DNA from: Vespa crabro
Taxonomy: Eukaryota > Arthropoda > Insecta > Hymenoptera > Vespidae
Length of the DNA: 64,000 bases
NCBI RefSeq assembly: GCF_910589235.1
Contig: NC_060955.1
Span: forward strand, 554,001 to 618,000
Reading direction: 5' to 3'
In this document: piece by piece, positions 23,437 through 36,275 of the stretch
How positions within the stretch are numbered: the first letter of the stretch is position 1
How the letters are laid out: each line of letters opens with the position of its first letter
Position numbers and translations under genes: made by a program
The notes under the pieces: model-generated
Told to the model about the DNA's origin: nothing
Seen by the model: only the letters and a program-made list of their open reading frames with translations
Database searches by the model: none

Positions 23437-25038
23437 TTATTGTTCCTTCTTCTGTGGCACATCCGTCTTATGTCTAAGCTTGGAAGCTACAGAAACAATA
23501 ACTAGTACACCAATAGTAATACTGCCTATTTTCATAACCCATGGATTTTCACGAAGAAAATCTGCTATCTTTTGTGTGAGATCATCACTGAAAAAAATAT
23601 GCACTACTAAATTACATGCTCACGTGACACTAATTTGAATAAAGTTATATGAAATTTATTAAAAATATCTGTTTTTTAATTATTGAACTTACAATGGGCT
23701 CTGTGGAACTGGAACCTTCTCTGCATGAGCATTTCTATACCAATCCCTTGCAAACGAAACTAATGAATTAACATCATATTTTGGAATTTGATAACGATAC
23801 ATTTTGCCATGTCTAAAGCTGAGAATAGAAAATTATAAATATGTAAAGGGAAATTATTAATGACAATAAATGAGTGATTAGATTTGATTAATCGATTTTG
23901 GTTATTTTTATAGACTTACAAAATAAATTCAGGAACATTATAAACATTGAATCTTCTGGCTGTGGCAGCACCAGAAATGTATTTATCAACGCGTGCAACA
24001 TTAACGCTATGCTTAAGTTTTGCACCAACTGTTTCCCATCTTGCACCCATTCTTAATGAATTTACGTCATTAGTAGCATAACTATGACAATCGAAATGAC
24101 ATTAATTTATTATAAAATAAAAATGCTGAAAAATAAAGTATTAATTGTGTGACATACAACATAATAAACCAATCACCAGTTGTAGCTCCGCTACTTGCTT
24201 GAGTCAAATGTTCAAAAGTATCATCTGTAAGAGTTTTTACTGCGAGTTCTTTGTTTTCAGTAAGTGCAGTTAAGATTTCTTCATCGTTTACAGCACCTTA
24301 TAAAGAAATAAAATAAACATTTAGTATATTCTCTCTTTTTTAGAAGTTAAAACATCTAAAAGATGTTTTAACTCTTCCTAATCAACTATCTGATCGATCG
24401 TAATTATTAATTTAGTATATTAACTAAACTTGAAACATTAAATTATATTTACAATACTATGTCTTTTTTTATTATCATATAGTTTTTTAGATTCATATTC
24501 CTACCAGTATATAACAAAGGATTTCCATGCCTGAAAAATACAAGTATTGGCTCTTTTTCTGGACTATAAAGATGTAAAAGTTGACTGTTTGTCACCTTAA
24601 CGACCCATGCAGATAAGCTGTCAACCAAATCTTCTCTTACATGGAATAATTCTTTTTCAAAATCATCACTTTCTTTACAATTTGATTTTGCTGTAAAAAA
24701 GATTTGAATTAATTTATAAATTTATTATATTAGATTAAAATGTATTGGTTATGTCAGAAATTTATTAAAAGGAATATATAATAACGATTAATTGCGTATT
24801 GAACAGTACTTTATATCATAATTATTTTCATAAACTATTGTTAGCAATAGATCAATTCTTTCTATAATAATTTTATTTATTTATAATAAATGAACTTACT
24901 AAAAAGCGTGACAACATATTTTTCGGTTTTTATTAAATTCAAAAGATCTTGATCCGTAACTTTTTCAATTTGTAACTTTTTTATATTATTAGTCGAACAA
25001 ACAATACATATTGCAATAAAGATAAAAAATCGAAACAT
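23437..25038 (-). CDS. ER thioredoxin-fold transmembrane protein without CXXC
   Basis: Exons: 24900-25038, 24505-24690, 24158-24296, 23920-24081, 23693-23818, 23437-23587, giving 300 aa. It starts with a signal peptide (FRFFIFIAICIVCS). An N-terminal thioredoxin-like segment (VVTLFTKSNCKESDDFEKEL) follows, then a second one around residues 140-230 (DWFIMFYATNDVNSLRMGARWETVGAKL…VNVARVDKYISGAATARRFNVYNVPEFIFFRHGK) in which the usual APWCGHC is replaced by ATNDVNS. Near the C-terminus is one membrane segment (VMKIGSITIGVLVIVSVAS), then a short cytosolic tail ending KKEQ, a KKXX ER-retrieval signal. This is the layout of TMX-type PDI relatives, but without redox cysteines it would act as a chaperone or scaffold rather than an oxidoreductase. 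I do not recognise a named orthologue. Family membership comes from fold-level similarity seen by eye. Confidence 0.75.
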
Positions 25039-25322
25039 TTTGAATTAAATAAAAATTAATATCGCTAATCACGAAATATTATCTCGGTAACTATGACACG
25101 TCAACTAAAACTTAGTTTTCGTTCTGTCTGGTTCTATCTGGCATTTCAGTCTTTCGTATTATCCAACTGTAGAAGTCGAATTAATGAATTTCTATTCAAC
25201 TGATGATTAGTTGGACTTATTCGAAAGGATACTGAATCCGAATTCATATAAAAAGAGTACACAACATATCGGAAAGCGTACTACCGATAATAGTAAATTT
25301 ACACATTAAACTTGAGTATATG

Positions 25323-25354
<32 letters not shown>

Positions 25355-26471
25355 GTGTGTACATTTGTAGCCACTAGTTCCTCTTGGTAGGTTCCCCCTC
25401 CATGAAGGGGGTAATAAGATTTCGAGAATTAAATATCGAATCTCTTTCATTCCGTTTTCGTATATTTAAATAAACAATTCCGTCAATTATTTTACATTCA
25501 TTCAAAATATATATAACACTATAATAAACTCTACTAATTATTATTAATTATATATTAATTATTTATAGTAATTAAGTTTTTATAATTATTTAAACGATAT
25601 TTGTTTACACATTACATACATAAAATAATTCTAATAAATAAAATAAATCTTTGAAGAAATTTACTCGTGATCAACTCAATGCTCTTCTATTAATTAATTA
25701 GAATCAATCATTCATGTCAATTCGGACTTTTCCTTCTTGACATAATTGAGTAATCGGAGAGACTTAAAAATTTACATACTGCTTAAGGCTGTTTACTATT
25801 TTTTGTTCGAAACGTGTGAGACTTCAGTAACAGATATGGACAAAATATAAACTACGAATACCATGCGTCTATTATATCGATATATAAGCTTCTTTGATTA
25901 TTAGTACTTGCGTTACGTGATTTATAATTTGATTTTAATATATCGCAAATATATGTATTTATATTATTTTTAAGTATTGAAATTTTATATTATTATATTA
26001 TTTTAAGTTTCTCACGAGTTTTCATCTTTATAATGTTTAAAAAATGTACCATTGTTTAAATATTACCTTATTGTACTCTGTATACATTAGAAACTATATT
26101 ATAAATAATTGAAAAATTATCGAAAGTATTAATTTATAAGATTTCACGATTAAAAGGAGAGATAAAGATAATAAAGCTTTTTCAAAAGTTCGAAAAAGTC
26201 ATGTCCTCACTTAAATTTTCATTTTTAAGATGAGATCGTGTTCATCGCAATCGCTTGAGAATTTCGCCTTTATTCATTGTTGAAATCTGACTTTGAATAT
26301 TTTCAATTAAAATTAAAACAATCGAACAATAAAATTAGTAGATATAAGTATATTTTGACGTATTTTTAAATTACGAAACTTTCAAAGTTTACTACTAGGG
26401 GGCACTTTCAACACTGTAAATTTGATTCTTATACGCAGTTTTTTTTAAACTGTTATAAGTATAATATCATA
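25039..26471. other. Divergent intergenic region, TMX-like to SDHAF2
   Basis: About 1.4 kb holding the promoters of two divergent genes and a GT microsatellite. The rest is AT-rich, with no recognisable coding frame. Confidence 0.6.
25322..25360. repeat. (GT)n microsatellite
   Basis: About 19 GT units with one GC interruption, in the region upstream of the TMX-like gene. Confidence 0.95.
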
Positions 26472-27103
26472 ATGAATATTATTACGAAACAAGTAATATT
26501 TTTAATATGTATAATGAAATGTTTAAATAAATAAAAATAATTTTATATCATTTATAACATATGACATTGTATCTGTCATATTAGGTTAGACCTGCGACTG
26601 TAGCGAGATGCATATCAACCAGCTGTATCAATTATAAAGATTTTGAGGATATATTTCATTTGGAAAGTCACGAACCAAATATACCTCCGTATGTAGAGCG
26701 AGAAGGAGAAAATGTTGATCTTAAAAGAGCACGGTAATATGTTTTAACTATAGAATCCGGTATATATCATAGAAAATTTGTTGTAATTTAGATTAATAAT
26801 TTTTGGATCTAAATATCAACATTATTTTTCAGATTGATTTACCAGTCTCGTAAACGTGGTATGCTAGAAAACGGTCTTTTACTTAGTACTTTCGCTAAAA
26901 AATATTTGAATAATTTTAATGATTCACAATTAAAATTGTATGACCGTCTCATTAATTTACCATCAAATGACTGGGACATATTTTACTGGGCTACAAATGC
27001 CAAACCTACACCACCTGAATTTGACAATGAAATTATGGATTTATTGAAAAAACATATAAAGAATGAAGATAAGCAAGCTAGGATAATGCAGCCAGATTTA
27101 TAA
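26472..27103 (+). CDS. SDHAF2: Succinate dehydrogenase assembly factor 2, mitochondrial
   Basis: Matrix assembly factor (yeast Sdh5/Emi5) needed to attach FAD covalently to the SDHA subunit of complex II. Three exons: 26472-26492, 26585-26733, 26833-27103, giving 146 aa. Exon 1 encodes only seven residues (MNIITKQ). Joined to VRPATVARCISTS of exon 2 it makes a basic, acid-free mitochondrial presequence, which is why this tiny exon was chosen; without it the exon 2 frame has no ATG. The mature core is diagnostic: LIYQSRKRGMLENGLLLSTF, then DRLINLPSNDWDIFYWATNA and KPTPPEFDNEIMDLLKKH. The RKRGM and DWD/Y-WA motifs match the Sdh5 fold. It converges on ZFYVE1 downstream. Confidence 0.93.
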
Positions 27104-27878
27104 AAATTTACTGTCATTGATATGTAGTCAATTTATAAACTTAAAACTTCTAGTATTTAATTTAGATTGATATCATAATTTTTGTTTTTGACGAAATAGA
27201 AATAAATGTGAAAAATAAATATATTTAAACTAATTTGGTATGAAAAGTTTTTCATAAAATCTCTTTTCAATTGGAATTTATTTTGTTTTACAGTAAACCA
27301 CAAATTTGTTTTAATTACATTTATATCATCATTGTACATATAACTATAACTCTTTATAGAAACTATCCCTTGAGTTTCTTTTTTAACTTTCTGTTTTAAA
27401 TATAGCCAAGATTTAATATAATACAAATATAACTAAAGCTGATATGTGGCCAATTTTATGCTATTTCAGTTCATAGGCGAAGTGTAATTTTACATTTTTA
27501 TGTTTTGTATCCTATGTTGACGACCGTAATGTTCAGCATTAGAATTTTCTGTACATATTTTGATTGGTTATTAGAGTTTGTATGTACATTCGTGGATACT
27601 TACAAATACAATTTCTTTTTTATAAATAAAAGAAATCTCTCAATAAAATTGGTAAAATACATTGAATACTGCGCTAAATAATGATATAGAGCACAAGAGA
27701 GGTAGTACATAGAATGTAATTTATAAGAGAATGTAAAATTTATAGATTATACTAATTATATGCAAAATTTTAACTCATTTTTAAAAATATATAAAAGCAC
27801 ATATAAGAAAAATTTTCCAAAACACATTTTCCTAATTGGTTCCTTTTTGTACTTTATATCTATGAAGAACAAATATAC
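27104..27878. other. Convergent 3' region, SDHAF2 and ZFYVE1
   Basis: About 775 bp, AT-rich, holding two facing 3' UTRs. The 89-codon frame at 27157-27426 has no recognisable domain and reads as AT-driven noise. Confidence 0.6.
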
Positions 27879-30446
27879 TTAATCAATTTTAATACAAGAA
27901 TCACATACACGCACAGGTTTATCCCATCCTCTGTGAGGTACTGGTTTACGATGTTGCGAACATTCTTGACATACGCCACGTCCGCAATCTCTGCAGTGAT
28001 GTAAAGAAAGCATAGGAGAAAATTTCTGATTACAGATACAACATCCAGTAACTTCTGAATCAGGTACCCAATAGGACGGTCTAACAGTGTCTTTTATGAA
28101 AGCTGCATAAATTAAAAATATTGAAAAAAAATTAAAGATTTTCATATAAATTTAATATAAACATATAAAAATAGAAATAGATCTATTTTCAACAAAATAG
28201 ATACACAATTTTAGGAAAGGTATAAGTTACGTACATTTGGAATAATTCAAAACTGTTCCGACTGCACTTAAGGTAGATACTACATGCTCTGTCACTTTCC
28301 TAGCATTTACATCTTCTAAAGATTGAGTAACTTCATTATTAGAGCTGGTATCTTTCATATAACATGTATCACAGACACGTACAGGTGTATACCAGTTTCT
28401 GAAGGGCACACATTTCGTTTGAGAGGAACACTGTGCACAAAAACCTTCTCCACAGGCTCGACAATGATGCTTTGTATCTGTTGCACCAAAAGGTGTTTTA
28501 CATTTATAGCAATATTTAATTTCGTTGTTAGGACGCCAATATGAAGGTGCTATTTGATCCGTTACCCAAGCAGATATTGCCTTAGTAGGTTGTAAAGAGA
28601 CATTAGTAACTGCTTCAGTTATATAAGACATACCATCAACTACACGCTGAGCTGTATTCTGTGGTACATTAGAGGCTGTTGGCTGAAATCAAATTATAAT
28701 CTTAATAATCATGTTTCCAACACTTTTTTGCAGCTATGATTGATATAACATACCGTAATCCAGACATGAGTGATTTCAGTGCAAACAGCAACTTCTTCTG
28801 GATCCTTATTTCCATACCAATATTGTCGACTTCTATAAATTTCACCACAGTGAGGACATTCTATTATGGAACCATACCATGCATATACGGCTAAGCCATA
28901 CCAACTTTTATCATTATGAGTTTGTATCCGACTTGTTACTTTAACTTCTCTCCCATTGCCATAACATTTTTTACATATATATATCAAATTGTCATATTGA
29001 TTTTGGTACCTGCACCTGTATAAATAAAATTCCTCTATTTATGAAAGTAGCTATTATAAGTGTATTATGTAAATAAATGCAATAATATAACGATTAGTAT
29101 TACCTAGCATTATTACTATGAGGTTTTCCATCTCTAAGATGACCCATACTATTACTACACCTACAACCACAACTGAGACATTTTACTGGACAGCTAAAAT
29201 ATTGATCAGGGAATATGATATTGGAGAAATTTCCAGTTTCTCCAGAAAATTTATCATTTAAATGTCTCAGAGTACTGTACACAAGCTGTGGATGTCTCGC
29301 AAATCGTACCGATGTATTATCAAGTTCATTCTTTATAACCACGTATAAAGGCTTATAATCGGTAGATGAGTTCAATGTTTGAAGTCCAACGTATTTCAGT
29401 TTACTAAATGATTCTATTTCGAGTCTCATTTGACCAAATCTAGTTCTTAACATATCCTCTGCAGTTTCTGAACCATCTGAAATTAATCAAAATTTTTAGG
29501 ATTTCTTCCAATAATACATTGTATATTTCTAATCAAAAATTCTTCTTTGAAATTACTGTTATTCTGAGAGATTATATGTACTGTTGCTCAGAGGTTTGGT
29601 GTGTCTGGTCTCCTGTAGAATTATTAGACAAGGGCCTAGCAAATTTAATGAACTTGGCATTCCTGCTCGTTGTCCCATTGCTTGTAAGGCTATCCGAAAA
29701 TGATGACTATATGCTTTGGATGCAGTTGACAAAAACATAAACAAATCCTTATTCAATCTTTCGGAACGTGTTCGATATATAACGATGTCAGATATTGCCA
29801 AAACTTTAAGTAGAAGTCTTATTCTTTCGTTTTCATAAATAGTAACACCTATTAATTAAGAAACAAGCAATACAAAGTTTTTATCATCGTTTTTTTTTTG
29901 TTTTTTTTTTTTGAGAGAGAGAGAATTTATTAAATTAATAGATAATGCAAAATGATAATGTAAAATCATTTGTAAAACAAAAACAATAATACCTAACAGA
30001 CCTTCTGTATCTAGGCATATTACATTAAGATTTGGATCAAATGCTGCCCAAATACCAAATGTACAAGAAGTTTGATCGTTCGAAGTTTTAAAAACTTCTT
30101 GCCCTTTAAAGAATGTCTGATTCAATGTATGACTTTTTCCATCACCTGTATTTCCAAAAATGGATATAACTTTAACTTTTTGATCTTTGTTGGTACAATT
30201 CAATTTCCTAATAAATTGTTCAGCATTAGAAACTTTTAGTCTTTCTTGTTTATCGATTAATACGAAGCTTTCGATTTTATTAGGTTTGTTCTTTGTCGAT
30301 AAGCCTTCCATCGACGTATTTGCATTAATAGCAATTGGAGAATGATTTGTATTGTACATATCTCTGTTGTAAATAGATAAACTGTCTAGACTCTGCATAA
30401 TTGCTGGACTCGTTTCTTCTGTTTCATTTCTCCCCCATGCACTCAT
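27879..30446 (-). CDS. ZFYVE1: Zinc finger FYVE domain-containing protein 1 (DFCP1)
   Basis: PI3P-binding ER/Golgi protein that marks omegasomes during autophagosome formation. Six exons: 29993-30446, 29582-29848, 29104-29476, 28754-29015, 28235-28682, 27879-28102, giving 675 aa (human about 777). The N-terminal third has a P-loop NTPase fold: GNTGDGKSHT at residues 98-107 (Walker A) and VICLDTEGLLG (G3-like). The middle is cysteine-rich with CXXC pairs (CPVKCLSCGCRC, CKKC, CPHC). The C-terminus carries tandem FYVE fingers: SYWRPN…CYKC…TKHHCRACGEGFC…PVRVCDTC, and SYWVPD…CCICN…LHHCRDCGRGVC…PVRVCDSC. The second keeps the WXXD motif; in the first D is N. Both keep the HHCR basic core used for PI3P. 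The donor at 29581 (ACA|GTACAT) was chosen because reading on reaches a stop within a few codons. Confidence 0.95.
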
Positions 30447-32047
30447 AATGTGAACTTAAAGCTTAACAGCACTACAAACGTATCAAATTTATGTAAGAAT
30501 TTATTGGAACAGGTGTTCCTATCTCTTTTCGTTTTTTTCCTTTTCTTTTTTTTTCCTTTTTTTTTTTTTTTTGTTTTGTTTTTCTCTTTTTACCAAATTC
30601 GCAAAAGGTGACAAGTACAGAGATAATTAATATACGATAAAAGTCGCGATATTTTCTATTTACATGGCCAATGCAACATAAATAAATTACTGCGCATATT
30701 AGTCAACGAGGATATGGCGTCGTCAAATGTAGTTATTTAACATAAATACGCTTGTTCATATTTTTCACAAATTCAAATACATGTATAATCATATATATAC
30801 AATGTTGCAATCCAATTCATTGAAAGTATCATTCGTTTTTACACAAATCGGGTATTTATCGTAAACGAAAAATTTTAATATCGACACATATTACATGAAT
30901 TTTTTTAACATATAAAAAAGTGCTTCATGACAGATACAAAAAAGGTAACCGCATTCTTCTGTGTTCGTCAGTGCGTAACACTTCCAATCACTTCTATTGT
31001 CTGTCAGTACAATATTACTACGTCACGTAGCATGCAACAGTATGACGTAATACGATGCATGTATAACGCACGTACCACGCTTTCTTCTACACTTATACTA
31101 AATAATTGCCTAAAGCATATTTCATTGCTAAATATATATATACATATACTTTTTTTTAACTGATCTTTCTTAATATAAAAATATGTCGAGAATAATAAAT
31201 AATTATAATTATAAAAAAGGAGAAAATTTGTACATTCAAGAGATACTTATCGTAAATTGTACTTAAAATAAATAAATTCAATAGATCCATACGTGTTGTG
31301 CAAACATAAAAATTCAAAAGACCCTATTTTTCTTCCATTCATTTCCTTTTCCTAATTTATAGTCCATTTACAGTATCATATATTTCTATATAATTTAATT
31401 GATTTTTATTATTTTTTTTTTTTTTTTTTTTTCATTTCTTACCTATATTTTAAAATCAAACTTCGAATAATTTATTTAACCGTTCTTTTATATATTTACA
31501 CTAAAAATATCTTTTTCATTGGTAATGTTTATCATATAGAATCGTAAAAATTATGCTTCTAGGGAAAGTGTTCTTATGGTTTTAGGGAAAAACTATGCAA
31601 TCGTCACACATTGGTAGATTCTAGATTACAATTTCCGTTACATATATGACCGTGGCCACGAAGATTGTAGATCGTGCTAAACGTTTTTTCTTTTGGACTG
31701 TGACAGATTTTCTGTTAATTAAATGGTTCCAATATTTCGTTGATATTGATCATTCGTAAGTTGACATTATTATTTATATAATATTATTGATAATATTACA
31801 GTTGATTAAAAGTTTATCACGTTAATCAAAATATTTAACATGCGGATATTGCCGGCCGGTAATTTTGTATACGTGGTCACTTTTCTACAATGCAATACGG
31901 TTCAAATTTTATAACAATATTATAATATACGTATGATTATTGTTACAACGTTAATTAATTTGACAAATCTATGATATGCATTAATTATTCTTTTTATCAA
32001 AAATTATTCTCCATGCATCATAACCTCTTAACAATTAACATTATAGT

Positions 32048-32165
32048 TATTGGATAGGTCAATAAGTAATGTTGAAATTTTTCTGTAAAAAATATTAAAT
32101 AGAATATTGTTTAATTAGATATTAAATACCAAACATTCTGACATTACTTATTGGTCAATCTAATA
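32048..32165. mobile_element. Probable mariner-type MITE (short TIR element)
   Basis: Two inverted arms about 30 bases long bracket a 118-bp AT-rich segment with no coding capacity. The left arm begins TATTGGATAGGTCAATAAGT at 32048; the right arm, read on the minus strand from 32165, begins TATTAGATTGACCAATAAGT. The shared core is CAATAAGTAATGT. The outer TA dinucleotides fit a TA target-site duplication. The core resembles the ends of insect mariner elements as I remember them, which is a family-level impression rather than a match to a named element. The arms have diverged, so it is an old insertion. Confidence 0.6.
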
Positions 32166-32171
32166 TGTATA

Positions 32172-32203
<32 letters not shown>

Positions 32204-32205
32204 AA
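32166..32205. repeat. (TA)n microsatellite beside MITE
   Basis: An imperfect TATG/TA run immediately after the right arm of the TIR element. Confidence 0.85.
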
Positions 32206-32334
32206 TATGTATGCATATAGTTAATATTATCATTTTATTTACAGCAAGAAGAATATGACACGATTAAATTTTGTAATCTTTAAAGAATAATTATAAATTA
32301 AATTTTAACTTAAGAATATAAACTAAATTTAAAA

Positions 32335-35300
32335 ATGGTATCTCTTATTAAAGCAAGAGGGTTGCGTATGTCAGCACAGAAACAAGAGACATTGTTAAAG
32401 CTGACTATACTTTCCTTTGCAGCAGTTTTATGTAAGTATATTAATTTTTAAATATATCAAAAATATCTCATTTAAGTGTTCAAATGAAAATTATATACTT
32501 TTAATATTTTTGCAGCTTTTGCTACACGTTTATTCTCAGTATTAAGATTTGAAAGTGTTATACATGAATTTGATCCATATTTTAATTACCGCACAACTAA
32601 ATATCTAGCAGAAAATGGATTCTATAGCTTTCATAATTGGTTTGATGATCGTGTATGGTATCCACTAGGAAGAATTATTGGAGGTAATTATTTATTTCAT
32701 AATATTTTATTATTTTTCTTTTGTTATTAATTATATAAAAAAAATATATATTTTTAAAATTTTATTTACAGGAACAATATATCCCGGTTTAATGATTACT
32801 TCAGCAGCACTTTATCATTTAGCATGGCTACTGAATATCACATTAGATATACGCAATATATGTGTATTTCTAGCACCTCTATTTTCAAGTTTCACTACAG
32901 TTATCACTTATTTGTTAACTAAAGAATTAAAGGTAATAAATAAATAAAAATATTTATTATAAATAAAAAATTAAATTATATGATAAAAAAAAAAAATTTA
33001 GTATAAGCTACTCTCTCTATATATATATGTGTATGAATATATCAATATATTTTCCTTAAGGATTCTGCATCCGGATTATTTGCTGCAGCTATGATCGCTA
33101 TTGTACCAGGTTATATATCTCGGTCTGTAGCAGGATCATACGATAACGAAGGCATAGCTATTTTTTGTATGTTATTCACATATTATATGTGGATCAAAGC
33201 AGTAAAAACTGGAGCAATTTGTTGGGCAACATGCGCTGCAGTTGCATATTTTTATATGGTGTCTTCATGGGGCGGTTATGTTTTTCTAATCAATTTAATT
33301 CCATTACACGTATTGACCCTCATGGTCACTGGTAGATTTTCACATAGGATATATACAGCTTATAGCATTTTATATTGTCTTGGTACCATTTTGTCTATGC
33401 AAATATCTTTCGTTGGTTTTCAACCTGTACAAAGTTCTGAACATATGCTAGTAAGTATTCAGATTATTATTATTTAACTTTCTTACATTTTAATCGCATA
33501 CTTGTACAAAATATTACTTTGTAGGCATTGGGAGTTTTTGGGTTGTGTCAGATTCATGCACTAGTGGATTATTTACGTAGTAAATTATCACAAAATGATT
33601 TTGAATTGCTCTTTCGCGGTCTTCTTATTTTTACTGTAACTACATCTTCCGTAATTGGTGGCATTTTGACGATAACAGGTATTTTTTTTTTATATATATA
33701 TATATATATATATGTTAGAATATTTTATTCTGGAAATAATAATGAGATGAAATAAACGACCTCCTCTTTTTTTTTTTTGAAGGGAAAATATCTCCATGGA
33801 CTGGCCGTTTTTATTCTCTTTTGGATCCATCTTATGCAAAGAATCATATACCAATAATTGCATCTGTTTCTGAACATCAACCTACGGCATGGAGTTCATT
33901 CTATTTTGATCTTCAAATATTAGTATTTCTATTTCCATCAGGTTTATATTTCTGTTTCTCAAAATTAACTGACTCCAACATTTTCCTCATTTTGTATGGT
34001 ATTACTAGCTTGTATTTTGCTGTAAGTATAAATTTATATATTTTAGTCAAATTTGTATCAACTATAATAAACGATTTCATAAATTTACATCTCTCTAATA
34101 GGGTGTCATGGTACGTTTGATGTTAGTACTAGCTCCAGTTATGTGCATTTTGGGTGGAATAGGTGCATCTTCTTTGCTACTTACATATATGAAACAAATC
34201 GACAGTGGAAAAGTTGTTGATAAAAGAGCAAAGAAGTTTGAAAGTAATTATGTATTAAGGAGTGAGGTACACTTTAATACAACTAAATAGTATATATTCG
34301 AATAACAAAGTAGTATACTTGTATTATTCTTTGAAAAATATATTCATGATTTTTTAACGAAACAATCTTTGTTTACAGATCGCAACAGTTTTTGTGGTAA
34401 TAATGTGTATACTTTTTTTCTCGTATACCATTCATTGTACTTGGGTTACAGCAGAAGCTTATAGTTCTCCAAGTATTGTATTGTCTGCACGTTCCCCGGA
34501 TGGTGGTCGTATGATTTTCGATGATTTTAGAGAAGCGTATTATTGGTTACGCATGAATACTCCGGAGGTATGCTTTTGAAAGATATAATAATATAACGGA
34601 ACGTACGTAAGCATACATTTAAGATTTAATTACTTTAATTCTCAAAACAGTCATTAAATGAAATATATTCTTTAAGTTTGTTAAAGAATAGAATAATTGA
34701 ATACTAATGTAAAGTAATTATGTTTAAAGCTCGTATTTTTGTATTACGTTAAGTTACATAAGATTATATTTTATTTTAGAATGCCAAAGTAATGTCATGG
34801 TGGGATTATGGATATCAGATAACTGCTATGGCAAATCGTACCATTTTAGTAGACAATAATACGTGGAATAATACGCACATATCAAGGGTTGGTCAAGCAA
34901 TGGCAAGTTCAGAACAAAAAGCATATGAAATAATGAGAGAACTAGATGTAAATTACGTACTTGTGATCTTTGGAGGACTAACGGGTTACTCATCAGATGG
35001 TACTTTTTAAACTAATTAAATGAATTGATATTGAAAATTATTTTTTGTTTTTCACTACATATGTGTCGTATAATTTCTATATAGATATTAACAAGTTCCT
35101 ATGGATGGTTCGCATTGGTGGTAGTACAGAAAAAGGAAAGTCTATAACAGAATGGGATTATTATAATGGTGCTGGAGAGTTTAGGGTTGATAAAGAAGGC
35201 TCTCCCGTTTTACTTAATTGTCTAATGTATAAAATGTGTTACTATAGATTCGGGCAAGTTTATACAGAAGGAGGTAAAATTTTATATATATTTTTTATTT

Positions 35301-35532
35301 ATCAATGACATGGATTTTTCCTCATCATTAACTCGAGTTCTATTCTTTTCTTTTTTTTCTTTTTTTTTTTTTTTACATTTAAATAGGTAAACCTTCCGGT
35401 TATGATAGAGTCAGAAATATGGAGATAGGAAATAAAGACTTTGAACTAGAGACATTAGAAGAAGCATATACAACAGAACATTGGCTAGTACGAATTTATA
35501 AAGTAAAAGATTTATGGAACAGAGGAACTTGA
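32335..35532 (+). CDS. STT3A: Oligosaccharyltransferase catalytic subunit STT3A
   Basis: Multispan ER membrane catalytic subunit that transfers the lipid-linked glycan to Asn in N-X-S/T sequons, acting co-translationally in the translocon-associated complex. Eleven exons: 32335-32431, 32516-32683, 32772-32932, 33061-33450, 33525-33678, 33783-34021, 34102-34266, 34379-34567, 34780-34999, 35085-35273, 35387-35532. The total is 705 aa, the length I recall for human STT3A. Key motifs: FESVIHEFDPYFNYR with the metal-binding DXD-type Asp (FD) in the first luminal loop, GSYDNEGIAIF, SVSEHQPTAW, and the acceptor-recognition WWDYG at residues 528-532 (SWWDYGYQITAMANRT). NNTWNNTH has potential self-glycosylation sites. 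The C-terminus VRIYKVKDLWNRGT is STT3A-like; STT3B proteins have longer N- and C-terminal extensions. AATAAA at 36086 is a candidate polyadenylation signal. Confidence 0.97.
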
Positions 35533-36275
35533 TTATTCACGTAAGAAGTCATAATTGTATCAAAGACAGCCAAAATAATGCAAATTCTACTTACTATTAT
35601 ATTTGCTCGTGGCTTTTTCAGTTATCAGTGATATCAAACAGTAAACATATATTCAATATCGTTATATAACTGAACTTTCTAGAAAATAATATTCTTGAAA
35701 AGTGCTTGAGAACAAATTTTGATGGGTATTTACATGTGCTTTGGAACAAAGAACTAAGTTCTTAAATACTTAAAATGAAAACCAGTTACAAATTTGTATT
35801 GTGCAGGTGAAAATATTTTTTCATGTTTTGCAAATTGTTGATTAGTCATATTTCTTTTTGAAGAAATATCCTATTGTGCAAGAATGAATGTATCGTGTAC
35901 TAGAAATCTTACATCTGTCTAGCATTTGTACAAATGTCATCATTGAATATATAAAACTATACTGCTTATTCATTTATTATATATGTTTATATAAAATATG
36001 AAACACACACAAAATAATATAATTAAATTATCAATTTGTACTTTGTATATTTTTCAGATTATGTATGATAAAGAAATACTTGAACAATAAATGTCTTTTA
36101 TTTCAGGTATGCTGATTTCGTTATACAATTATTTTGTAACTGCTTTATGATCACAGTATTGAAACAAATGTCTCTAGGATTAACATGTTACTTTCCATTA
36201 TTGTAATAAACATGTGAATTAATCGTTTTAGTATAATCTCGTCCTTATAAATAAAAATTTTTAAAATTTCATACG
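35533..36275. other. Convergent 3' region, STT3A and PTPN23
   Basis: About 740 bp, AT-rich, holding the STT3A 3' UTR (with AATAAA near 36086) and the short PTPN23 3' UTR. No other feature seen. Confidence 0.6.

Larger units (their letters stand above)
30447..32334. other. Divergent intergenic region, ZFYVE1 to STT3A
   Basis: About 1.9 kb with the promoters of two divergent genes, T-rich runs (30538-30572, 31410-31431), a probable mariner-type MITE (32048-32165) and a TA microsatellite. A non-coding 5' exon of STT3A may lie here but is not resolvable. Confidence 0.6.

Noticed and set aside
29559..29801. Apparent stop inside ZFYVE1 (frame ends …LSNSTYNLSE) suggesting a broken gene
   Set aside because: A donor ACA|GTACAT lies just before the stop and joins in phase to the next exon (…LSN NGSETAEDML…). 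The gene is intact.
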